64,000 bases of DNA from Parafrankia discariae (GTDB lineage: Bacteria > Actinomycetota > Actinomycetes > Frankiales > Frankiaceae), in contig NZ_KB891103.1 of NCBI RefSeq assembly GCF_000373365.1, positions 119,474 to 183,473 of the forward strand, in the 5' to 3' direction. Positions within the stretch are counted from its first letter, which is position 1, and every line of letters starts with the position of its first letter. Below the pieces are notes generated by a model. The model saw nothing but the letters and a program-made list of their open reading frames with translations, searched no databases and was not told where the DNA came from. The position numbers and the translations under genes are program-made. Shown here piece after piece: positions 8,357-17,087 of the stretch.

Positions 8357-9493
8357 ATGCTTTATCCCACTCCGGCCCTCGGGCCCGCCGACGATCAGGT
8401 GCTCGGCGAGATCGACGGCCTGCGGGATGCGCTGCGGCACCAGATCCAGACCACATCGCCGAAATGGACTGACGGGCTCCGGAAGTTCCTGACCGCCGAT
8501 GCCGTCGCGGCCTCGAACTCCATCGAGGGTTTCAAGGTGTCCACGATCGACGTCCAGGATCTGATGGCCGGCGAGCGGGATGTCGAGGTCTCGGACGAGA
8601 ACCGCGAGGAGACCCTCGCCTATCAGCGGATGATGACGTACATCCAGACGCTCCACGATGCCGAGGACTTCAGCTACAGCAAAGGGCTGCTCAACGCGCT
8701 GCACTGGATGCTGCAGGGTCACCGGCACACCGTGCGCAAGCCGGCCGGGCAGTGGCGCCGGGGCCCGGTCTACGTCACCGACGCCCGCGACCCCGGCATC
8801 GCGGCCTATACAGCCCCGGGCGCCGAGGGCGTCCCCGCGCTGATGAACGAGCTCATCGGCTGGCTCGACGCCGCCGACGGCGCCCATCCGCTGGTACGGG
8901 CGGCAATGGCTCACCTGCACCTGGTGTCCATCCATCCCTGGGCTGACGGGAACGGCCGGATGTCCCGTTCGCTGCAGACGCTCATGATCGCCCGCGAAGG
9001 TGTCCTGGCCCCGGAGTTCTCGTCGGTCGAGGCGTGGCTCGGCCGGCCCGGCAACACCTGGGAGTACTACCGCGAACTCAGCGACCGGGGCGCGACGTAC
9101 CTTCCCGGCCAAAACGTCTCCAGCTGGATCCGGTTCAATCTGACCGCCTACCACCAGCAGGCCCAGACCGTTCAGGGCCGACTCGACCGCTCCGGGCGGG
9201 TGTGGGGGGCGCTCGCGGAATTCACCGAGAGCACCGGTCTGGACGAGCGTGTGGTGAGCGCCCTGCACGATGTGGCCATGGCCGGGCGGGTCCGCCGCTC
9301 ACGCTACGAGCAGGCCGAGGGCCTGAGCCTGCAGCAGGCGCAACGCGACCTGCGCGACCTCACGACCGCCCAGGTCCTGGAACCGGTCGGCCGAACCCGG
9401 GCCCGCTACTACACGGCCGGCCCCCGCTTCCCTCAGCCGGCACTCGACCTCGCACGCAAACCCATGACGCTGCGTAATCCCTACTCCGGCTGA
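8357..9493 (+). CDS. Fic-family protein (class II, AMP/UMP-transferase type)
   Basis: The 378-residue protein carries the Fic active-site loop HPWADGNGRMSR (193-204). It retains the catalytic His, the phosphate-binding GNGR and the final Arg, but has Trp where Phe is usual. Upstream, SNSIEG (53-58) matches the autoinhibitory (S/T)xxxE(G/N) helix, so this is a self-inhibited class II Fic protein. A C-terminal winged-helix-like segment (about 300-370) is normal for this group. It is expected to transfer a nucleotide monophosphate to a hydroxyl side chain of a target protein; the target is unknown. ATG 8357 follows an AT-rich stretch without a clear ribosome site, so the mRNA may be nearly leaderless. 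Confidence 0.92.
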   Translation: MLYPTPALGPADDQVLGEIDGLRDALRHQIQTTSPKWTDGLRKFLTADAVAASNSIEGFKVSTIDVQDLMAGERDVEVSDENREETLAYQRMMTYIQTLHDAEDFSYSKGLLNALHWMLQGHRHTVRKPAGQWRRGPVYVTDARDPGIAAYTAPGAEGVPALMNELIGWLDAADGAHPLVRAAMAHLHLVSIHPWADGNGRMSRSLQTLMIAREGVLAPEFSSVEAWLGRPGNTWEYYRELSDRGATYLPGQNVSSWIRFNLTAYHQQAQTVQGRLDRSGRVWGALAEFTESTGLDERVVSALHDVAMAGRVRRSRYEQAEGLSLQQAQRDLRDLTTAQVLEPVGRTRARYYTAGPRFPQPALDLARKPMTLRNPYSG

Positions 9494-9591
9494 GCCTTGC
9501 CCCGCGCCATGGCCCCTACCGTCCGACGGATCGCGGGTACTTTCACGTGCCCGTATCCGTTCGGGAGACGTGAGCGGGAGAGGAGTCCGGC

Positions 9592-9828
9592 GTGGCCGAC
9601 GCCGATGTTCGTATCCCCGCGGAGGCCCGGGACCGGCTCACCGAGGTGGCCGCGGCGGAGGGTCTGTCTCTGCGGGCCTACCTGGCGCGTCTCGCGCAGA
9701 CGCTGTTGACGCGGGAGTGGAACGGCTACGACCCCGCCCCCGGCCGTCCCGACGGCGCGGTCATCGCGACCGCGGCACCGCAGCGGTGGGCCGCCCGTCC
9801 GGTACGGATTCTCGACCTCGACCTGTGA
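9592..9828 (+). CDS. MazE/RHH-type antitoxin, no toxin partner in view
   Basis: The 78-residue protein begins MADADVRIPAEARDRLTEVA and continues AEGLSLRAYLARLAQTLL, the beta strand plus two helices of a ribbon-helix-helix dimer as in actinobacterial MazE7-like antitoxins. The C-terminal tail (WNGYDPAPGRPDG onward) would be the toxin-binding arm. The GTG start at 9592 follows GAGAGGAG at a good distance. No MazF- or VapC-like gene follows; the next feature is a hairpin and then a kinase gene. It is therefore an orphan antitoxin or a stand-alone DNA-binding regulator. Pairing with the upstream Fic protein is possible but unsupported, since that protein already has its own inhibitory helix. Confidence 0.7.
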   Translation: MADADVRIPAEARDRLTEVAAAEGLSLRAYLARLAQTLLTREWNGYDPAPGRPDGAVIATAAPQRWAARPVRILDLDL

Positions 9829-9893
9829 CGACTCGTCGGCCGCCCCAGTCGTTGCGGCCGCACGGCGGCTACTCGTAAGTAACAGTCGGCTGC

Positions 9894-9930
9894 CGGCGGT
9901 GGACCACCCGCCCGCTGTGGTCCACCGCCG
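9894..9930 (+). terminator. Hairpin between the antitoxin and kinase genes
   Basis: Perfect 14-bp arms (9894-9907 and 9917-9930) surround a 9-nt loop. There is no T run after it, as is common in high-GC actinobacteria. It lies 66 bp after the antitoxin stop and about 100 bp before the kinase start. Confidence 0.6.
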
Positions 9931-10033
9931 CCGTGTCAAGGCCGCTGGATGTCTACGATGTGTCCTCGCGTCCCGGTCCGGGCGCCGGCCTGGGATGCTG
10001 GCTTCGGGCGATGGGTGCGGCCGAGGGGGTCAG

Positions 10034-12124
10034 GTGGCGGTCGGTCCGGATGGCGCACGGGTCGTGGCCGGTCGTTACCGGCTGGTGGCACGGCTCGGAG
10101 CCGGTGCGATGGGAACCGTCTGGCGCGCCTTCGACCAGGTCCTGGAGACCGAGGCGGCGCTCAAGGAGATCGAGTTCGCCGGCGGCGTGCCCGACCACGA
10201 GCGCGCCGAACGGGTCGAGCGGGCGCTGCGCGAGGCGCGGCACGCGGCCAAGCTGCGCGGCCATCCGCACGTGGTGACCATCCTGGACGTCGTCCTCGAG
10301 GACGGCCTGCCGTGGATCGTGATGGAGCTCGTCCCGTCCAGGTCGCTGTTCGAGGTGGTGCGGGACGACGGGCCGCTGCCGGTGCCGCAGGTCGCCCGGA
10401 TCGGCGTCGCGATGATCGACGCGCTGCTCGCCGCCCGCGCCCAGGGAATCGTGCACCGGGATGTGAAACCGTCCAATGTTCTGATCGGCACGGACGGGCG
10501 CGTGGTGCTCACCGACTTCGGAATCGCCACCGGCGACGGCGATCCGACTCTCACCGTGACCGGAGTACTGGGCACCCCGCTGTACATGGCACCCGAGCGG
10601 CTGAACAACGCTCCGGCCACCTTCGAGGCCGACCTGTTCAGTCTCGGGGGAACGCTGTACTTCGCCGTCGAGGGCCGACCGCCGTTCGAGCGGGAGAGCT
10701 TCGGCGCGATGCTCGCCTCGGTGCTGCTGCACCCGCCGACGCCGATGCGGCTCGCCGGCCCGCTGGCGGACGTCCTGACCGGACTGCTGGAGAAGGAGCC
10801 GGAGCGGCGGCTGCCGGCCGGGGTGGCCTGGTCGATGCTCGACACACTGATCAGGAGCGGGATGGCCGCGGGAGGCGGAGGCGGCTCGCCCGTCGGCGGC
10901 GCGACCGCGACCGGTACCGCCGTGCTCGGGAACCGGGCCGGCCGTCCGGTCGTGCGCGCCGACGGGCTGGGCTGGCAGGCTCGTGCGGACGGTGCGGACG
11001 GTGCCGAATCCTGGCGGGCGCCGGGCACGTTGGAAGGCGAGCCGGAGTTCGGCAGCGGTCGGATCCAGCCACCCGGGCTGGTACCCCGGGTGGACCCCGA
11101 GGCCCCGACGACCCTCGCCGGCATTCCGCCCGTCCGTCCCGGCGGGCCAGCACCCGTCGAGACCGGGGCTGAGCCCGACGGGCACGATGACGCCGAGCGG
11201 CACAGTGCCGCGGACGAGCCGGTCGGCACGCCGCCACCGCCCACCGAAGTCTCCGTCGTCGAGCAGGACGGCGCGCTGCTGATCACCTGGGAGCCCTCGC
11301 CGGGCGCCGCGGCCTACCGGGTGATCCGGGTCGTCCCGGACGCCGCCGCGGCCGGCGGGCGGCGGGAGCGCAGTCTCGGCAGCACCACCGCGACCGAGCT
11401 GTTCGACGCCGGGGTGCCCAAGGGCGTCCAGGTGTGGCACGAGGTCATCGCGATCGGGCCGGGTGCGGGCGGTGGCGCCCGGTCGGCACCCGCCCGCGGC
11501 CCCGCCCGGGTGGTGCTGCCGCCGGTGACCGCGCTGCGCGCCGACATGACGGACGACGCCGTCGCGCTGTCCTGGCGTCCCGTCCCGGGCCGCGACGAGG
11601 TGATCATCGAACGGACGCACGACCAGACGTCCTCGATGCGCGGGGCGATGCGGCGGTACCGCGGCTTCGGCGGGGCCTTCGTCGACAGCGACGTGCAGGC
11701 GGGCGCGGTCTACCGCTACCGCGTGTGGGTGGCGGCGGGCGAGGAGTCGGACGGGCTGCGCCCGGCGGCGTGCGCCGAGGTCACCGCCCGGGTGATCGCC
11801 AGACCGCGCGCCGTCGTCGACCTGGAGGCGCGGGAGACCCTCGGCGGTACCGTGCTGCGCTGGACGACCGTGCCCGGATCTGTGGTCCGCGTGTACGCCA
11901 CCCAGGCTCCGGAGCAGGCGGGCCTGGCCGGCACCGGCCCGTTCGGCCCGGTGGACCGCGAGGTCGGCCTCGGTTCCCTGGAGGGCCGGGCCCGCCTCGT
12001 CGGTGAGAGCCGGCGGGGCCGGCTGATCGACCGGGACAGCACCGGCACGGTGGTCTACACCCCGGTGAGCGTCGCGGAGGACCGGGCGGTGATCGGCACC
12101 GCCGTCACCCACACCGCCCCGTGA
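10034..12124 (+). CDS. Soluble Ser/Thr protein kinase with C-terminal fibronectin-III-like domains
   Basis: The 696-residue protein has an N-terminal kinase domain (about 14-270): glycine loop GAGAMG (22-27), Lys44, HRDVKPSN (141-148), DFG (161-163) and APERL. A Gly/Pro-rich linker follows, then three beta-sandwich repeats. Each opens like a fibronectin type III domain (VSVVEQDGALLITWEPSP, LRADMTDDAVALSWRPVPG, VDLEARETLGGTVLRWTTVP). No transmembrane segment is visible, so it is cytoplasmic, and the repeats probably bind partners or substrates. GTG 10034 is preferred to the far upstream ATG (9899), because GAGGGGG sits a few bases before it and the longer N-terminus overlaps a terminator-like hairpin. 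Confidence 0.9.
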   Translation: MAVGPDGARVVAGRYRLVARLGAGAMGTVWRAFDQVLETEAALKEIEFAGGVPDHERAERVERALREARHAAKLRGHPHVVTILDVVLEDGLPWIVMELVPSRSLFEVVRDDGPLPVPQVARIGVAMIDALLAARAQGIVHRDVKPSNVLIGTDGRVVLTDFGIATGDGDPTLTVTGVLGTPLYMAPERLNNAPATFEADLFSLGGTLYFAVEGRPPFERESFGAMLASVLLHPPTPMRLAGPLADVLTGLLEKEPERRLPAGVAWSMLDTLIRSGMAAGGGGGSPVGGATATGTAVLGNRAGRPVVRADGLGWQARADGADGAESWRAPGTLEGEPEFGSGRIQPPGLVPRVDPEAPTTLAGIPPVRPGGPAPVETGAEPDGHDDAERHSAADEPVGTPPPPTEVSVVEQDGALLITWEPSPGAAAYRVIRVVPDAAAAGGRRERSLGSTTATELFDAGVPKGVQVWHEVIAIGPGAGGGARSAPARGPARVVLPPVTALRADMTDDAVALSWRPVPGRDEVIIERTHDQTSSMRGAMRRYRGFGGAFVDSDVQAGAVYRYRVWVAAGEESDGLRPAACAEVTARVIARPRAVVDLEARETLGGTVLRWTTVPGSVVRVYATQAPEQAGLAGTGPFGPVDREVGLGSLEGRARLVGESRRGRLIDRDSTGTVVYTPVSVAEDRAVIGTAVTHTAP

Positions 12125-12146
12125 GCTGTCGGGGCGCGATGCGAGC

Positions 12147-13121
12147 ATGGCCGCCGTGAACATCTCCACCTCCGAGATCGACGCCCACGGGAACGACAGC
12201 GCCGAGCACGGCGAGCAGGGCGACGACAGCTACCGGCTCGACAGCGACGGCCTCGACGGCACCGGCCTCGACAGCACCGGCGACGGCCTCGACGGCGGCG
12301 AGCCCGTGGCCGACGAGCAGGGCGCCCGGCCCGCGTACGGGTACACCGAGATCGACTCCGCCGGCGCCCGCGCCGCGAACAGGCACTACTGGGATTCCGA
12401 AGCCCCCTCCTACTACGCCGAGCACGGCGACTTCCTGGGTGACGTCGACTTCTGCTGGAGCCCGGAGGGGCTGCGCGAGTCCGAGGCGCGGCTGCTCGGG
12501 GACGTCGCCGGCCGGGTCGTCCTGGAGGTCGGCTGCGGCGGGGCGCAGTGCTCGCGGTGGCTGGCCGGGCAGGGCGCGACCGTCGTCGCCACCGACCTGT
12601 CGACCGGCCAGCTCGCGCAGGCGCGCGCGCTGAACGACCGCACCGGAGTGTCGGTTCCGCTGTTCCAGGCCGACGCCATCACGCTGCCGGTGCGCTCGGA
12701 GAGCGTCGACATCGCCTGTTCGGCGTTCGGCGCCGTCCCGTTCGTCACCGACAGCGCGGCCCTGATGCGGGAGGTCGCCCGGGCCCTGCGGCCCGGCGGC
12801 CGCTGGGTCTTCTCGACCACCCACCCCTTCGTGTGGTGCCTGCCGGACGCCCCCGACGCCAACGGGCTAGTCGTCTTCCACAGTTACTTCGACCGCCGGG
12901 CGTACACGGAGCACTCCGGCACCGGGGAACCGACCTACATAGAGGCACACCGGACGATGGGCGACCGCGTGCGCGAGATCATCGCCGCCGGCCTGGTCCT
13001 ACTCGACGTCATCGAGCCGGAATGGCCTGAGGGTCACAACCGGGTGTGGGGCCAGTGGGGACCCCTTCGGGGGCAGTTCGTTCCGTCGACGTCGATCTTC
13101 GTCACGGCCAAACCGGGCTGA
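12147..13121 (+). CDS. Class I SAM-dependent methyltransferase
   Basis: The 324-residue protein has a Rossmann-fold methyltransferase core. Motif I is VLEVGCGGAQCSRWLA (about residue 127 on), the acidic end of beta 2 is VVATDLS, then ADAITLPVRSESVDIACSAF, and motif III is ALRPGGRWVFSTTHP. Residues 12-55 are an unusual acidic, Asp/Gly-rich repeat (DSDGLDGTGLDSTGDGLDGG) that is probably disordered and looks slippage-derived. It transfers a methyl group from S-adenosylmethionine; the substrate is not deducible. The start is ATG 12147, with GTG 12156 as an alternative. It lies 22 bp downstream of the kinase gene and may share its transcript. Confidence 0.9.
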   Translation: MAAVNISTSEIDAHGNDSAEHGEQGDDSYRLDSDGLDGTGLDSTGDGLDGGEPVADEQGARPAYGYTEIDSAGARAANRHYWDSEAPSYYAEHGDFLGDVDFCWSPEGLRESEARLLGDVAGRVVLEVGCGGAQCSRWLAGQGATVVATDLSTGQLAQARALNDRTGVSVPLFQADAITLPVRSESVDIACSAFGAVPFVTDSAALMREVARALRPGGRWVFSTTHPFVWCLPDAPDANGLVVFHSYFDRRAYTEHSGTGEPTYIEAHRTMGDRVREIIAAGLVLLDVIEPEWPEGHNRVWGQWGPLRGQFVPSTSIFVTAKPG

Positions 13122-13252
13122 CGGCGACCGACCTTCGGGCCATCCGTGGTCTCGCTCACCGCGACGGCCGGCGGTCGACCCGCGAGATCCCGCCTACGGT
13201 GGGTGCAGGTCGACGCGACGCCCCACTGCACGGGCGCCGGGAGGTGATCGCC

Positions 13253-14284
13253 ATGCGTGATACGCCAAGAAGCCAGTCGGCCCAGTACTTGCGGGCCTCG
13301 ATGTACGAGGTGCTCGGGATCGCACCTACGGCTTCGGACGAGGAGGTCCATGCCGCCTATCGGCGCGTGGTGAAACGCGCCCATCCGGACGCCGGCGGAT
13401 CCCAACGCGCGTTCCTCCGGGTGAACGCGGCGTACCGGGTGTTGAGCGACCCCGGTATGCGGCGAGCCCACGATCTGTGGCTCGCCCATCTGCTCGACGC
13501 ATATGACCAGCCGGGACGCACCGGCGGCGGGCGCTCGCCCGGCGGGCGGACCCCGCCCTCCGGACGCCACCCCGCCGACGGACGTCCCGGATCCGACGGA
13601 CGAACGAACCCGGGCGGGCGCACGACGCCCGGCGGGCAGGCGGACAACCCCGGGCAGGTGGCTCCCGGCAATCGGGGCACCTCGGATGACCGGACACCCC
13701 CCGCGGGGGGTGCCGCCCCGGGCCGGCGGGGAGCGTCCGGGCGGGCCTCCGATCAGTGGGGGCCCGGCCAGGGCGCGGACACCGCCGGCGGCTGGGGTGA
13801 GGCCGGCGGCTGGGGCAGCGCCGGTGACTGGGGCGAGGCCGCTGCCGATCCCCGGTCGGCTGAGGGCCGGGCTCCCGGCGGCCGGGGCGGCCCGGACCGG
13901 CGGGCACACCCCGGGCCGCGCGGGGTCTCCGGTGGGCGGCGCCGCTCGCGCCGGCGCCCACCGGCCGACGCCGCCGAGTGGGTCGTGCCGCCCGGCCAGG
14001 CCACGGCACCGGACGGCGGTCCGGCCGGGCCGCCGCCGTACGAGGTGACCGGCGGGGCCGAGACCTGGGCCACCTGGTCGGACGAGGACCACCTCAGGCG
14101 GGACCTCGGCCGGCGGGCACAGCGCAGGTACCTGGTCTCGATGGCGCTGTGCCTGACGCTGTTCGTGCTGGCGGGCGCGGTGGTGCGGCTCTACTCCATC
14201 CCGGTGGCGCTGGGCATGATGCTGGCCTCGATGGTGATCCCGCCGCTGGCGGTCCTGGCGGTCAACGCCGCGCGCCGCCGCTGA
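13253..14284 (+). CDS. J-domain protein with C-terminal DUF3099-like membrane hairpin
   Basis: The 343-residue protein starts at ATG 13253, directly behind a near-perfect GGAGGTGAT ribosome site; the longer open frame from 13046 overlaps the preceding gene. Residues 14-68 form a J-domain with the Hsp70-activating HPD tripeptide (44-46). A long Gly/Pro/Arg linker (about 80-275) contains repeats of the type GGWGEAGGWGSAGDWGEA. The C-terminus has two membrane helices (YLVSMALCLTLFVLAGAVV and ALGMMLASMVIPPLAVLAV) resembling DUF3099. The architecture suggests a membrane-tethered Hsp70 co-chaperone facing the cytoplasm. There is no zinc or client-binding domain, so it is not a classical DnaJ. An Hsp70-like fusion is encoded at 46735, but no link is shown. 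Confidence 0.85.
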   Translation: MRDTPRSQSAQYLRASMYEVLGIAPTASDEEVHAAYRRVVKRAHPDAGGSQRAFLRVNAAYRVLSDPGMRRAHDLWLAHLLDAYDQPGRTGGGRSPGGRTPPSGRHPADGRPGSDGRTNPGGRTTPGGQADNPGQVAPGNRGTSDDRTPPAGGAAPGRRGASGRASDQWGPGQGADTAGGWGEAGGWGSAGDWGEAAADPRSAEGRAPGGRGGPDRRAHPGPRGVSGGRRRSRRRPPADAAEWVVPPGQATAPDGGPAGPPPYEVTGGAETWATWSDEDHLRRDLGRRAQRRYLVSMALCLTLFVLAGAVVRLYSIPVALGMMLASMVIPPLAVLAVNAARRR

Positions 14285-14450
14285 GACGCTTCGCTCAGCT
14301 GCCGCGCGGGGGCCGCTCACGGTCTGCCGGACAGTTCCGAAATCGCAGGTGTTAACGGCATCGTTTGGGGAATCCCTGCAACAGGTCGACGAACGGACAA
14401 TGCGACCCCATGTGGGGAGAACACCCGGTAACGAGCCGAAGGAGAAGGCG

Positions 14451-14582
14451 ATGAGGTTGCTGCCCAGGATTCGCCGTGAGGCCCGACGCGACGTCAACAA
14501 GGCCGACCGTGCCGGAGCTCGCGGGCTTCGGCGGCTCCGTCGGCGCTCGCACAGCCGCGGGACGACCACCACCAGCTATTGA
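14451..14582 (+). CDS. Small basic protein (43 residues)
   Basis: ATG 14451 is preceded by GAAGGAGAAGG, a strong ribosome site. The product opens MRLLPRIRREARRDVNKADR, has about one third Arg/Lys, and ends TTTTSY. A strong hairpin follows 30 bp after the stop, giving a complete small transcription unit. The protein is too short for family assignment; it could be a nucleic-acid-binding or ribosome-associated peptide. An upstream in-frame start at 14349 is less likely because it has no ribosome site. Confidence 0.6.
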   Translation: MRLLPRIRREARRDVNKADRAGARGLRRLRRRSHSRGTTTTSY

Positions 14583-14611
14583 TCGGCCGCCCCGGAACAG
14601 AAATACGCGAC

Positions 14612-14661
14612 AACAGGGTGGGGCGCGACACCGGACACACGGTGTCGCGCCCCACCCTGTT
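14612..14661 (+). terminator. Strong hairpin after the small basic gene
   Basis: Perfect 21-bp arms (14612-14632 and 14641-14661) surround an 8-nt loop. No T run follows. It separates the small gene from the OmpA-like operon. Confidence 0.75.
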
Positions 14662-14799
14662 CGGCCGATACGGCACACGGCACCGCAATCACCGGTGACT
14701 GGCACCCACCGGACCGAACAGCGACAAACATGATCGATACATGTCATACATCAACGCAATACGGATTAATCCCACAGTCGACACAACGCCCAAGCCTGG

Positions 14800-14830
14800 G
14801 TGACAAGGTGCTTTTCGGCACGGTTATGGT
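14800..14830 (+). promoter_or_regulatory. Possible promoter of the envelope lipoprotein operon
   Basis: GTGACA (14800-14805) and TATGGT (14825-14830) resemble -35 and -10 boxes but are 19 bp apart (18 if TTATGG is used). They lie about 30 bp upstream of the GTG at 14861, in the most AT-rich stretch nearby. Confidence 0.3.
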
Positions 14831-14860
14831 TGGCCCCGCACTTGCCGTTGGGGGCCGACC

Positions 14861-15421
14861 GTGTATCACGCGTTTCGCACCGCCGGACGTGCCGCGTCCA
14901 GGCGACGTCGGCGGTCCGGGGTTCCGGCGTGCGCGGCACTCGCGCTCACCGTCGTCCTCGGACTCGCCGCAGCCTGCTCGAGTGACGCGGCCGCGTCCAG
15001 TTTCACTCCCGCGCCGCATGCCACGAGAGTGCCCCCGTCGGTCGCTCCGGACCCGCTCCCACCGCTGAGCAGCTTCATCACCCAGCCGGACGGCAGCCGG
15101 GTCTCGACCGTCAGCGCGGACTACCTCTTCGACGCGAACAGCGCTGACCTGCGGCCCGCGGCCGCCACCGCGCTCGCCGGGATCGTCCCGCAGATCCGTG
15201 AGCACGACGGGCGGGTCCAGGTCGTCGGATACAGCGACGGCCTCGGGTCCACGGAGCACAACCTCGACCTCTCCCGCCGGCGGGCGGTGGCCGTCCAGGC
15301 CTACCTGACGAGCCAGGACATCCCGGCCTCGCTGCTCGAGGTCGAGGCCAAGGGCGAGGAGGGCGCCACCGACGGGGTCGCGGACGCCAGCCGGCGCCGA
15401 GTGGAGATCGTGCTGCGATGA
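14861..15421 (+). CDS. OmpA-domain lipoprotein
   Basis: The 186-residue protein has an Arg-rich n-region, a hydrophobic core and the lipobox LAAAC (Cys39), so it should be lipid-anchored on the outer face of the membrane. After a Pro/Ser linker it has a complete OmpA-like peptidoglycan-binding domain. It includes ADYLFDANSADLRP, GYSDGLGSTEHN (the Asp that contacts diaminopimelate) and LDLSRRRAVAVQAYL (the conserved Arg). The start is GTG 14861 with GGGGG upstream. Its stop overlaps the ATG of the next lipoprotein gene by four bases. The protein probably grips cell wall near the membrane as part of the envelope complex encoded downstream. Confidence 0.88.
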   Translation: MYHAFRTAGRAASRRRRRSGVPACAALALTVVLGLAAACSSDAAASSFTPAPHATRVPPSVAPDPLPPLSSFITQPDGSRVSTVSADYLFDANSADLRPAAATALAGIVPQIREHDGRVQVVGYSDGLGSTEHNLDLSRRRAVAVQAYLTSQDIPASLLEVEAKGEEGATDGVADASRRRVEIVLR

Positions 15422-16308
15422 CCGGGGCGACGACAACGACCACGACGTCCGCGAAGACCACGACGTCCGCGGCACCGGTGACATCCCGGCGCCGCGGCGG
15501 GGCGGGACGCCCACGCGCCCGCGGGGCCGGTCTGCTCGCCGCCGCGCTGCTCACACTGCCCCTGCTCACCTCCTGCGACGCGATGGACACGATGCTCGGG
15601 CGGGAGGCCGGCGGCCCGCTCGACTGCACCCGCTACCAGGAGGACGCGCCCAAGGGCGGCGCCCCGCTGCTCATGCTCTATCTGGACGTCTCCGACAACT
15701 CGCCGGAGAACGCCACCCGCGTCTCCGAGGGCCTGCGGCCCTATTTCGAGGCCGCGCTGCGGGAGGGCCAGTACATCCGCCTCGTCGCCAGCGGCGGCGG
15801 GGACGCCGGCCTGACCTATTCGGACTGCCTCGACGGCGGAGCCGTCTTCAGGATCGACCGGAACAACGACACCCGCGAAGAGAAGGACCGCACCGCGGCG
15901 ACCGACGCGCTCACCGAGGAGGTCGACCACGTCGTGCAGAGCGAGCAGGTCCGCCCCACAGGCAGCGTCACCGGCCTGCTCTCCGGCGTGAACGACGAGA
16001 TCGCCACGCTGCGGGCGGCGCCCAACGTCGAGATCGGCGCGGTCACCGTCGTGGTCTGGAGCGATCTGCTCGGTACCGGCCAGGCCTCCGACTGCCTCAA
16101 CGTGGACGGGAAGAAGGCGTCGGTGCAGATCGCGGAGGCCATGGTGCGCCGCTGCTTCTCCCCGGAGACCCAGCAGCTCACGGCGATCGCGAACAGCAAG
16201 GTCCGCTTCATCGGTGTGAACGAGGGGGCGGCGACCAGGCCTCAGCAGGATATCGCCCGCTATCTGAAGGGCGAGCTGTGTCGACGGATCAGCAGTGACT
16301 GCGGCTGA
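15418..16308 (+). CDS. Lipoprotein with von Willebrand A-like fold
   Basis: The 296-residue protein opens with a Thr/Ala-rich segment and Arg cluster, then a hydrophobic stretch ending in lipobox LLTSC (Cys53). The extracytoplasmic part alternates strands and helices as in a vWA domain. A first strand LLMLYLDVSDNS (Asp90, Ser92) sits where the metal-site DxSxS lies, VTVVVWSDLLGTG sits where strand 4 carries its Asp, and VRFIGVNEG follows. The metal site is therefore partly conserved. Four or more cysteines in the exported region (70, DCLDGG, DCLN, RRC, LCRR, DCG) suggest disulfides. It is translationally coupled to the OmpA-like gene (ATGA overlap). A binding or sensing role in a wall-linked complex is inferred. 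Confidence 0.7.
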   Translation: MTGATTTTTTSAKTTTSAAPVTSRRRGGAGRPRARGAGLLAAALLTLPLLTSCDAMDTMLGREAGGPLDCTRYQEDAPKGGAPLLMLYLDVSDNSPENATRVSEGLRPYFEAALREGQYIRLVASGGGDAGLTYSDCLDGGAVFRIDRNNDTREEKDRTAATDALTEEVDHVVQSEQVRPTGSVTGLLSGVNDEIATLRAAPNVEIGAVTVVVWSDLLGTGQASDCLNVDGKKASVQIAEAMVRRCFSPETQQLTAIANSKVRFIGVNEGAATRPQQDIARYLKGELCRRISSDCG

Positions 16309-16432
16309 CGCCGCCCCCATCACCCAGCTGGGGGGTGCGCCAAGCCCGGGGATCGCAGCCACGCCCTCCGCCGGGACGCACACCGCGGTGCCGCGAGTGC
16401 CCGTGGCCGACGCAACCGCGAGGAGACGACCG

Positions 16433-16918
16433 ATGGGCCTGCTGTTCGAGCCCGAGGACCAACATTTCAGTCCGGCCCTGATGCGGTCGACCGTGGTGAT
16501 CCTGACCTGCCTCGCCCTGCTCGCCGTCCTGGAGACGTGGGTCTGGCTGACCCTGTCGTCGCCGTTCGCCCGGGTGTCCGTCACCGGGTCGATGATCGTG
16601 ACCGCTGTCAGCTTCTTCATCGCCGGCAACACCTTCCGCCTGCGCGACATCCGCCGCCGGGTCGGTAACCGCGCCCGCGCCGGCCGGATCGCCCCCATCG
16701 ACGCGCTGTCGAGCCTGCCGCCGCGGGAGACCATCGCCCGACGCTTCCTGCTCGGCGCGATCGGTGCCGTCGTCGGTGTCGGCACCCTCGTCCTGACCAT
16801 GGTCTTCGCCGGCGACGAGACGGAGGGCGCCCGGGAGGCCATGGTCGCCTCGGTGCTCGGGATCGTCTGCGCGATGCTCTGTTTCGTGGGGGGGACCTTT
16901 GCCCGGCCGATCGACTGA
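16433..16918 (+). CDS. Four-helix inner-membrane protein of the envelope operon
   Basis: The 161-residue protein has four hydrophobic segments: STVVILTCLALLAVLETWVW, VSVTGSMIVTAVSFFIAG, FLLGAIGAVVGVGTLVLTMV and SVLGIVCAMLCFVGGTF. A basic cytoplasmic loop (RDIRRRVGNRARAGR) lies between helices 2 and 3. I do not recognise a family. ATG 16433 is chosen because GAGGAG lies 8 bases upstream. The frame is open back to GTG 16295, which overlaps the lipoprotein gene by 14 bp, but those 46 codons have weaker third-position G/C and low-complexity sequence. The longer form cannot be excluded. It is the third gene of the operon. Confidence 0.75.
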   Translation: MGLLFEPEDQHFSPALMRSTVVILTCLALLAVLETWVWLTLSSPFARVSVTGSMIVTAVSFFIAGNTFRLRDIRRRVGNRARAGRIAPIDALSSLPPRETIARRFLLGAIGAVVGVGTLVLTMVFAGDETEGAREAMVASVLGIVCAMLCFVGGTFARPID

Positions 16919-17087
16919 CGTTCTCCCGCCCGTCCCAGGTTCCAGGACCGTCCTGCTTTCTGATTTCTGATTTCTGAGGCTGACCGGACTCGACGAGGCC
17001 GTCCAGACCGCGCAAGCCGTCCAGCCGGCTGCAACCGTCCAGACAGCTGAGGCCGCCCGAACGAAGACACGGAAGAGAGACCCTCAG

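Noticed and set aside
16295-16432. Longer N-terminus for the four-helix membrane protein
   Set aside because: There is a weaker third-position G/C bias, low-complexity sequence and no good ribosome site, whereas GAGGAG precedes ATG 16433. It is kept as an alternative only.
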